From positions 1 through 10,902 of the forward strand of contig JBBTWO010000023.1 in the NCBI GenBank assembly GCA_038062745.1: 10,902 nt of DNA. The letters run 5' to 3'. How positions within the stretch are numbered: position 1 is the first letter of the stretch; each line of letters starts with the position of its first letter. The position numbers and the translations under genes are program-made. Below the pieces are notes generated by a model, which did no database searches, had not been told where the DNA came from, and saw nothing but the letters and a program-made list of their open reading frames with translations. Source of the DNA: JBBTWO01 sp038062745. Lineage in GTDB: Bacteria > Patescibacteriota > Microgenomatia > UBA8517. Positions 6,683-10,902 of this stretch are shown here, piece after piece.

Positions 6683-6754
6683 GCCGAAGGTGGGAGTCGA
6701 ACCCACGACGTTCTGTTTACAATACAGATACTCTGGCCACTGAGTTACTTCGGC
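6682..6754 (-). tRNA. tRNA-Thr (UGU)
   Basis: Acceptor stem GCCGAAG/CTTCGGC, D-stem ACTC/GAGT, anticodon stem TCTGT/ACAGA with loop ATTGTAA (anticodon TGT), T-arm GTGGG-TTCGACT-CCCAC. The discriminator base is T. CCA is not encoded. It is the first gene of a minus-strand series followed by the HNH gene and tRNA-Tyr. Confidence 0.96.
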
Positions 6755-6768
6755 GCGTGTCAAAGCCA

Positions 6769-6777
6769 ATTATATCA
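6769..6777 (-). promoter_or_regulatory. Extended -10 promoter of tRNA-Thr(UGU)
   Basis: Minus-strand TGATATAAT with TATAAT at 6769-6774, 14 nt before the mature tRNA 5' end. The TG of the box lies inside the capA stop codon (6775-6777), so promoter and upstream gene overlap. Confidence 0.65.
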
Positions 6778-7674
6778 GAATTTCCACACCGGTTGCGCCC
6801 AGTTGGCCATATAGATAGGCATCTGTTCTTCTTTGACAAGTTTGACTCCTTCAAATTCAAATTTAACCACTAATCCCCTTTTTGTCTGTTCACTCCACAT
6901 TTGGTCAAAAACAAAATTCCCTAGTGAATAGTAAACTGGTTTTTGGTTAATGTATTCAATGTTTTGCACCCAATGGGGATGACTTCCAAGAATCAAGTCT
7001 GCACCTGATTCAATGATGGACTTTGCCATTTGCACTTGAAATTTTGAGGCATTGCTTTGGTATTCATATCCCCAATGGGGAGCAACAACTAAGTAATCCA
7101 CTTTTGTTCTTGAATCTCTAATTAAGTTTATTTCCTGGTCAGTTAAAGTCTTGCGGTCAACAAGATTTAAACCAACAAAACCAACATCAATTCCTTTTAT
7201 GTGTTTAACACTCAGATTGTTAAGCGTAGAGTCGATCCCCTTATCTGCTAAGTAAACTTTGGTTTGGTCAATACCAGTGGTGCCAAAATTGCCTATGTGG
7301 TTATTAGCCAATGTAACTACATCCACCCCCGCAAACACCAGTCCATCTATCATTTCTGGATCTGCACAAAACTTTAGACCTGTTGAGTATCTGGGACAAT
7401 CTGCAACTATTGGGCTTTCAAGATTTACAAAAGTAATGTCTGCAGATTTTAGGCTCTCACCAACAAATAAAAATGGGTATGTTGGATCTTTCTTGTTCAA
7501 ACTTGTTGTTAGAACTGTCCTGCCAAGCATTACATCACCCGATGCAATCATCGTCCAGCGGTCATTTTTGGTAACCAATCCTTTGAGAACAGTTGCTGGA
7601 AGATTAAGGTAAATAATCAAAATCAAAACTATTGAGGCTAAAATTAACAAAAATGCTTGATACCTTGATTCCAT
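6775..7674 (-). CDS. CapA-family putative metallophosphatase, membrane-anchored
   Basis: Member of the CapA / PgsA-like family (PGA_cap domain), named after poly-gamma-glutamate capsule synthesis but with a calcineurin-like phosphatase fold. The preferred product has 299 residues. Residues 8-23 are one hydrophobic helix, so it is anchored with the catalytic part outside. Family motifs are SGDVMLGR (45-52), FVNLESP (82-88), LANNHIGNFG (122-131), APHWGYEY (198-205), LGSHPHWVQ (229-237) and YSLGNFVFDQ (249-258). These hold the expected Asp, Asn and His metal ligands. A longer form from 7731 would read through the -10 box, so the ATG at 7674 is chosen. No capsule genes adjoin it, so the substrate is open. 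Confidence 0.9.
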   Translation of the reverse strand: MESRYQAFLLILASIVLILIIYLNLPATVLKGLVTKNDRWTMIASGDVMLGRTVLTTSLNKKDPTYPFLFVGESLKSADITFVNLESPIVADCPRYSTGLKFCADPEMIDGLVFAGVDVVTLANNHIGNFGTTGIDQTKVYLADKGIDSTLNNLSVKHIKGIDVGFVGLNLVDRKTLTDQEINLIRDSRTKVDYLVVAPHWGYEYQSNASKFQVQMAKSIIESGADLILGSHPHWVQNIEYINQKPVYYSLGNFVFDQMWSEQTKRGLVVKFEFEGVKLVKEEQMPIYMANWAQPVWKF

Positions 7675-7685
7675 TAGCTTATTTA

Positions 7686-7691
7686 AGTATA
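7686..7691 (-). promoter_or_regulatory. Candidate -10 box of the CapA-family gene
   Basis: Minus-strand TATACT ends 11 nt before the preferred ATG at 7674. The -35 region (TTGTAT, 7710-7715 complement, spacer 18) is poor. The leader would be about 4 nt. Confidence 0.45.
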
Positions 7692-7739
7692 GCAGTTGTA
7701 AACCAATAGATACAAAATTTATGACAACCATATATGAAT

Positions 7740-7755
7740 ATTAATAGTCTCATTC
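7740..7755 (+). repeat. Left copy of an imperfect direct repeat flanking the LAGLIDADG-like gene
   Basis: ATTAATAGTCTCATTC here and ATTACTAGTCTATTC at 8645-8659 differ by one substitution and one indel. The two copies flank the inserted gene. It may be a remnant of the original tRNA-Thr(GGU) upstream sequence. It was found by eye, so chance is not excluded. Confidence 0.3.
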
Positions 7756-7791
7756 CCAACTTTTCACTATACGAATAGATAAAATATATTA

Positions 7792-7818
7792 TTGACGTAC
7801 CGATAAAAACCCGATAAT
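7792..7818 (+). promoter_or_regulatory. Promoter of the LAGLIDADG-like gene
   Basis: TTGACG (7792-7797) with GATAAT (7813-7818, spacer 15) or TAATAT (7815-7820, spacer 17). The ATG at 7826 would be at or next to the transcript start. The segment is homologous to the HNH gene promoter at 6632-6658. Confidence 0.6.
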
Positions 7819-7825
7819 ATGATTT

Positions 7826-8662
7826 ATGAGAAATAATTCATATTCCTCACTAAAATACAAAAAGTTGCAGTCAGAGTTAATGAAAAAGAATTGGGAAAAT
7901 GGTGTTTTTAATGTTTTGATAAAACCAGCAAAAGAAAGAATCTGCAAAAATATTGATTGCAAGTGCATTTTTTTAGTAAAACCTGGAAACCCAAAAGTTT
8001 ATTGTTCCCGTAGTTGCGCTGCCCATATTAATAACCAGAGCAGTAGCAGAAATAGTGAAAAAAATCCCAAATTAGGTGACTTAACCAAAGAAAAACTAAC
8101 ATCTTTATATGCAAGTAAGTCGATGAATACCATTGCTAATGAATTTGGTGTCTCTCCAAACTCGATAGTGTGGAAAATGCACAAATTTGAAATACCCAGA
8201 AGATCTCATAGTGATGCTACGTATCTTCATTGCAATCCAAATGGTAACCCTTTTGAAATAAAAGACAACTTAAACCCAGATGAGCTATTTCTTAAGGCAT
8301 TGGCTTTGGGCATCTATTGGGGAGAAGGTGAAAAATTATCTAGTGGAAGAGTTGTCTTAACAAACACAGATCCGAAAATGATAACTATTTTTCGAAAATT
8401 TCTGATCAATATTTGCCATGTGAACACATCCAAAATCCACTACAGTCTGATCTGCTTCAACGACAGCAATCTAGACAGTGTGCGAAACCATTGGTCCAAC
8501 ATACTAGAGATTTCTCCAGAGAGATTTGGTAAAATAACCCAGATTCCAACTCAAGGTAAAGGAACATATAAGAGAAAGTCACAATATGGAGTTTGTAATA
8601 TAGTGGTATGTAATACTAAGTTCAAAAGTTGGATTATGAAGGAAATTACTAGTCTATTCTAA
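7826..8662 (+). CDS. LAGLIDADG-like homing endonuclease with N-terminal zinc-finger module and HTH
   Basis: A 278-residue putative DNA nuclease. Residues 1-65 align without gaps to the HNH protein at 5959-6621, with 31 of 65 identical by hand count, including Cys40, Cys45, Cys60 and Cys64. A helix-turn-helix of the homing-nuclease type follows near 86-125 (NTIANEFGVSPNSIVWKMHK). Residues 155-278 resemble a divergent LAGLIDADG domain: the helix FLKALALGIYWGEGEK carries the acidic residue at the usual place, and VVLTNTDPKMITIFRKFL follows as in this group. No second LAGLIDADG helix is obvious, so it may act as a dimer. Its stop codon is 2 nt before tRNA-Thr(GGU). The identity of the catalytic domain is inferred from motif shape. 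Confidence 0.7.
   Translation: MRNNSYSSLKYKKLQSELMKKNWENGVFNVLIKPAKERICKNIDCKCIFLVKPGNPKVYCSRSCAAHINNQSSSRNSEKNPKLGDLTKEKLTSLYASKSMNTIANEFGVSPNSIVWKMHKFEIPRRSHSDATYLHCNPNGNPFEIKDNLNPDELFLKALALGIYWGEGEKLSSGRVVLTNTDPKMITIFRKFLINICHVNTSKIHYSLICFNDSNLDSVRNHWSNILEISPERFGKITQIPTQGKGTYKRKSQYGVCNIVVCNTKFKSWIMKEITSLF
8645..8659 (+). repeat. Right copy of an imperfect direct repeat flanking the LAGLIDADG-like gene
   Basis: ATTACTAGTCTATTC matches 7740-7755 with one substitution and one missing base. It lies inside the last codons of the gene and just before tRNA-Thr(GGU). Confidence 0.3.
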
Positions 8663-8664
8663 TC

Positions 8665-8736
8665 GCCGAGATAGCTCAGAGGTAGAGCACACCCATGGTA
8701 AGGGTGGGGTCATGGGTTCAAATCCCATTCTCGGCT
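8665..8736 (+). tRNA. tRNA-Thr (GGU)
   Basis: Acceptor stem GCCGAGA/TCTCGGC, D-stem GCTC/GAGC, anticodon stem CACCC/GGGTG with loop ATGGTAA (anticodon GGT), T-arm ATGGG-TTCAAAT-CCCAT. The discriminator is T and CCA is not encoded. No TGATATAAT-like box lies 14 nt upstream, where the other two tRNA genes have one. It may therefore depend on the promoter of the LAGLIDADG-like gene. Its last 19 bases are antisense to the end of the HAD remnant. Confidence 0.96.
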
Positions 8737-9092
8737 CCTAAACACTGATTGTCAGATTCGCTTTGGATTTTACTTATTTCAAGAATTGTCTGGTTGTTGT
8801 TTGTATATAGGATTGTCTGTAATCCAGTATCTTTTGCAGCATTTATATTTTCTTTGCTATCATCAACGTAAATAACCTCATTTGGATTTAATTTGACTTC
8901 TTCAATAAGTCTTTTGTATGCAGATGTTTCCTTTTTTAAAATACTCATTTTTGACGCAGAGAAAATCTCTTTGAAAACTGGTTTTAAATCAGGTTTAAGT
9001 TCTGGATCATCTTGAATTGTTTCAGAAGTAAAAATATATAAATCTAGTTTATTCTTCAAAGACTTGTAAAACTCTAAGAGCTCTTTGGATGA
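8718..9092 (-). pseudogene. HAD-superfamily phosphatase, 3' part only
   Basis: The frame is open from a stop at 9093-9095 to a TGA at 8718-8720 and encodes the C-terminal part of a HAD hydrolase. Motif II-like LYIFTSE, the motif III lysine region (ILKKETSAYKRL) and motif IV (EVIYVDDSKEN, acidic pair) are present. The N-terminal part with the nucleophile motif DxDGT is absent. Upstream, the sequence changes at about 9080-9092 into the start of a Nudix gene in another frame. A TTG at 9059 could start a 113-residue product, but that would lack the nucleophile and be inactive. The C-terminus runs 19 nt into the antisense of tRNA-Thr(GGU). Confidence 0.7.
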
Positions 9093-9156
9093 TTAATACC
9101 TGATTATCTTTTTTTATAATCCCTAAAACTAACTCTGGTAATTTTTGATTGTTCAT
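9049..9156 (-). pseudogene. Nudix hydrolase 5' fragment at a deletion junction
   Basis: An ATG at 9156, one base after the stop of the intact Nudix gene, opens a 35-codon frame. Its first 25 residues look like a Nudix N-terminal strand (LPELVLGIIKKDNQVLIIQR). The frame then loses similarity and stops at 9049. The sequence continues in another frame as the HAD 3' part. The simplest reading is a deletion that joined the start of a third Nudix gene to the end of a HAD gene. Confidence 0.6.
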
Positions 9157-9157
9157 T

Positions 9158-9565
9158 TTAAATCCATCCAAATTTTTCAAAATCTTTCTTGGTGTATGAT
9201 GCTAGATCAACATTCTTCAGATTATCTTTTCTAAACCATTGAACATCTTCATTCTCATCCTTGTTTTGGACTTTTGGTTCAGAATCTATTTTTCCTGAAA
9301 ATATTACTACTTTCCAACTTGCTCCACTGTCTGTTGTAAAGGTGTCTTCATACAAAATTCCAGTTATTTCTAATTCAACTCCTAATTCCTCCATTACTTC
9401 TCTTTTTATAGCTTCTTCTTCTGTTTCATCTCCATCTACTGCTCCACCACAATTTTCCCATTTTCCATATTCATCTCTGGATATTCTTCCACGTTGAGTC
9501 AAAAGAATTTCACCTTTGTCATTTTCAATTACTACAGCTACTGCTTTTTTAATATTGTCTTCCAT
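9158..9565 (-). CDS. Nudix hydrolase (MutT-like)
   Basis: A 135-residue Nudix-fold pyrophosphohydrolase, likely acting on nucleoside di- or triphosphates or related compounds. The Nudix box is intact: G41, Glu47, then Arg55-Glu56 and Glu59-Glu60 in REVMEELGV, following the pattern Gx5Ex7REUxEExGU. The N-terminal strand KAVAVVIENDKGEILLTQR and the C-terminal EDVQWFRKDNL are typical of the MutT/NUDT family. The substrate cannot be read from the sequence. It is the middle gene of a minus-strand run: 10 nt after the degenerate Nudix gene and 1 nt before the Nudix fragment. There is no clear Shine-Dalgarno sequence. The neighbours suggest nucleotide-pool cleaning. Confidence 0.92.
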   Translation of the reverse strand: MEDNIKKAVAVVIENDKGEILLTQRGRISRDEYGKWENCGGAVDGDETEEEAIKREVMEELGVELEITGILYEDTFTTDSGASWKVVIFSGKIDSEPKVQNKDENEDVQWFRKDNLKNVDLASYTKKDFEKFGWI

Positions 9566-9575
9566 TTTCTTGTTT

Positions 9576-10061
9576 TTAACCTACAGTATCAGACCCTTCT
9601 AATGACTCAATCCATTTATCTTTATCTAATACGCCTCTGTCTGTTAAAAAGATACTTGCACAACAAGATCCCATTTCAGCACCTTTCATTAAATCCATTG
9701 GATCAGTTGACCATTTCTGATCAACATATATTGTTGCTTCGGAATTAGCTTTTTTGACATCTGGATTTGTTCCCTCAACTAATTCTGCTTCAACATCCAT
9801 GAGGAAGATGTCATATGAATTTCTTTTTTGAAACATGATTCCAAGAAATCTTATTGGAGTACATTCACAACCTAATTTTTCAATACAAACTCTTTTTGCT
9901 CCTTCTTCTGGAAGTTCACCATGTTTCAAGGTTACTGAAGGAAAACCCCAATGACCTCCCAAATCTGGATCACCATCTGGTCTTTTGACAACAAGAAAAT
10001 CTTCATTTTTAGAGTTTTTCTTTAATACCACTGAAACAACATATTTAACTGGTTTACTCAT
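9576..10061 (-). CDS. Nudix-fold protein with degenerate Nudix box
   Basis: A 161-residue protein whose first half resembles a Nudix domain. It has the strand YVVSVVLKKN, then HWGFPSVTLKHGELPEEGAKR (38-57), which aligns with the usual WGFPGGxxExGE region. The catalytic helix has lost key residues. RE becomes Arg57-Val58, and the EE pair becomes Glu61-Lys62, so two of three expected metal-binding glutamates are gone. The first glycine of the box is Ser42. It may be a catalytically dead sensor or use another mechanism. Several cysteines (59, 65, 67, 133, 134) are unusual for the family. The C-terminal 60 residues are not recognised. It is the first gene of the minus-strand run, behind a good promoter. 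Confidence 0.7.
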   Translation of the reverse strand: MSKPVKYVVSVVLKKNSKNEDFLVVKRPDGDPDLGGHWGFPSVTLKHGELPEEGAKRVCIEKLGCECTPIRFLGIMFQKRNSYDIFLMDVEAELVEGTNPDVKKANSEATIYVDQKWSTDPMDLMKGAEMGSCCASIFLTDRGVLDKDKWIESLEGSDTVG

Positions 10062-10075
10062 GTTAATCTGTTAGT

Positions 10076-10104
10076 ATTATAATCCCAATTCCTGGCTTTA
10101 ACAA
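10076..10104 (-). promoter_or_regulatory. Promoter of the Nudix gene run
   Basis: Minus-strand TTGTTA (10099-10104), 17-bp spacer, perfect TATAAT (10076-10081). The ATG at 10061 lies 14 nt after the box, giving a leader of about 8 nt. It is back to back with the promoter of the plus-strand pair. Confidence 0.6.
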
Positions 10105-10113
10105 AGCATGTCC

Positions 10114-10142
10114 TTGCAATTGCTTTTGGGTATTTGTATATT
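10114..10142 (+). promoter_or_regulatory. Promoter of the deoxyribosyltransferase-like gene pair
   Basis: TTGCAA (10114-10119), 17-bp spacer, TATATT (10137-10142). The ATG at 10151 is 8 nt after the box, so the transcript would be leaderless or nearly so. Confidence 0.5.
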
Positions 10143-10150
10143 ACTCCCAG

Positions 10151-10609
10151 ATGAGAGAATTAATCCGAGAAAAAGTAAAGGAATCAAATTCCTTGAATGA
10201 AATTCGAGATGCTGTACTTCAAGTTTTTAGAGAAGCAAAGGAAAATGGCTTCACAAGAATTGGATATGTATCTGGGGTAATTACCTCTGAGGGACCAGAT
10301 AAAATAGCTCAAAATATTCAAAGACTAGAAAAATTTACAGATCATATTCGAGATCAGCATGATTTTCCCATTTTCTCCGCGACTAATGTTTTTGACGATA
10401 CTCTTTTTGAAAGAATAAATGCTCACGAAATTCCTCAATCTGAATGGTGGAGATTTTGGCAGGAAGTACTGGGAGATCAAGAAAATTATGTCACAGACAT
10501 ATTTATGACCCCAAAATGGGAAATATCATCAGGAGCCAGGGATGAACACCAAACAGCACAAAAGATCGGAATGAATATCGTGTATATAGATCAGGAGATA
10601 GAACAATAA
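10151..10609 (+). CDS. Nucleoside deoxyribosyltransferase-like (DUF4406-type) protein
   Basis: A 152-residue protein with a Rossmann-like pattern resembling the nucleoside 2-deoxyribosyltransferase / DUF4406 group. A first strand ends in a glycine loop (RIGYVSGVIT, 36-45). A later strand and signature follow: DIFMTPKWEISSGARDEHQTA (116-136), in which Glu132 occupies the position of the catalytic glutamate of the family, then a last strand GMNIVYID. Such enzymes cleave or transfer the deoxyribose of nucleosides or nucleotides. The insertion around FERINAHEIPQSEWWRFW is not recognised. It overlaps the next gene by one base (TAATG), so the two form an operon and are probably co-translated. The family call is made from motif pattern without a search. 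Confidence 0.6.
   Translation: MRELIREKVKESNSLNEIRDAVLQVFREAKENGFTRIGYVSGVITSEGPDKIAQNIQRLEKFTDHIRDQHDFPIFSATNVFDDTLFERINAHEIPQSEWWRFWQEVLGDQENYVTDIFMTPKWEISSGARDEHQTAQKIGMNIVYIDQEIEQ
10593..10597 (+). promoter_or_regulatory. Shine-Dalgarno site of the internal operon gene
   Basis: AGGAG lies 11 nt before the ATG at 10609. It is one of the few clear Shine-Dalgarno matches in the window and belongs to a second gene of an operon, unlike the leaderless first genes. Confidence 0.45.
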
Positions 10610-10902
10610 TGGGATTACAAGATTACGACAAAAAAGAACTTCAAAATAAACCCTTTGAGGGTAAGCAAGTGTATTATTCTGGTTCAATCAAAGGTGCTCC
10701 AGAATTGGAACCAGATTTTGCATGGCAATTGGTGCAATATATGGCAGAAGGTGGAGCTGATGTATTAAGTGAACATGTAGCAGCAAGAAATAGAGAAGAA
10801 ATGGATCAGATAAGAGCAAGAAGAATAGGTATGGAAATTCAAGATATGCTTGCCAAACCAGAGCCATGGCTTTTAATCCGAAAGCAAGATAATGAATGGG
10901 TT
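10609..10902 (+). CDS. DNPH1/Rcl-like nucleotide N-glycosidase, N-terminal part (cut by window edge)
   Basis: The frame is open to the end of the window, 98 residues. KQVYYSGSIKGAPE (19-32) and GGADVLSEHVAAR (48-60) closely match the first strand, glycine loop and following strand of DNPH1 (Rcl), as in its YFCGSIRGG and VLTEHVAA. Those enzymes hydrolyse the N-glycosidic bond of 2'-deoxynucleoside 5'-monophosphates; related proteins are deoxyribosyltransferases. The catalytic glutamate, expected further on, lies beyond the window, and residues 70-98 fit the family less well. The start is preceded by AGGAG and overlaps the stop of the upstream gene by one base. With the neighbour gene it may form a heteromer or act on the same substrate class. 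Confidence 0.65.
   Translation, partial: MGLQDYDKKELQNKPFEGKQVYYSGSIKGAPELEPDFAWQLVQYMAEGGADVLSEHVAARNREEMDQIRARRIGMEIQDMLAKPEPWLLIRKQDNEWV

Noticed and set aside
5830..8736. Group I or other intron in the tRNA genes, since homing-type nucleases are near
   Set aside because: All three tRNA genes are intact and fold without interruption, so the nuclease genes are free-standing and not intron-encoded.
1..10902. CRISPR array, insertion-sequence transposase or phage structural genes
   Set aside because: No regularly spaced repeats, no DDE transposase motifs and no structural or packaging genes were seen on either strand.

Overview
The window looks like a piece of chromosome from an AT-rich, small-genome bacterium, most plausibly of the Candidate Phyla Radiation (Patescibacteria), perhaps Microgenomates. 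The hints are the mix of compact housekeeping genes, genes that start almost on top of their -10 boxes without a Shine-Dalgarno sequence, tRNA genes without an encoded CCA, and unusual insertions in Fmt and peptide deformylase. TGA is used as stop at def, fmt, the M50 peptidase and capA, which argues against the UGA=Gly code of Gracilibacteria/SR1. The taxonomic call is inference.

Layout. 1-1029 (-) is mreB, open at the left edge. It diverges from a 679-residue O-antigen-ligase-like membrane protein with a TPR tail (1138-3177). Then come def and fmt, coupled by an ATGA overlap (3218-4713). rpmB (L28, zinc-binding form) faces fmt and overlaps its 3' end by 53 bp. rpmB diverges from an M50 site-2-type protease (4967-5605), and one palindromic -10 box lies between the two. 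5606-5829 has no protein gene but has its own promoter-like sequence and several inverted repeats, and may hold a small structured RNA.

5830-8736 is a tRNA region invaded by nuclease genes. On the minus strand the order is tRNA-Thr(UGU), an HNH nuclease gene, tRNA-Tyr(GUA). A CapA-family gene follows, then a LAGLIDADG-like gene ending 2 nt before tRNA-Thr(GGU) on the plus strand. The two nuclease genes share the same promoter segment and the same ~65-residue N-terminal zinc-finger module, but have unrelated catalytic domains. This is the most interesting feature of the window: a modular, homing-like family in which one targeting head carries different nucleases and sits beside tRNA-Thr genes.

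8718-10902 is a nucleotide-metabolism islet. On the minus strand lie a Nudix-like protein with a damaged Nudix box, an intact Nudix hydrolase, and a deletion remnant in which the first 25 codons of another Nudix gene run into the 3' part of a HAD phosphatase gene. Divergently, on the plus strand, two overlapping genes encode proteins resembling the nucleoside deoxyribosyltransferase / DNPH1 superfamily. Together they suggest nucleotide-pool cleaning or modified-nucleotide handling.
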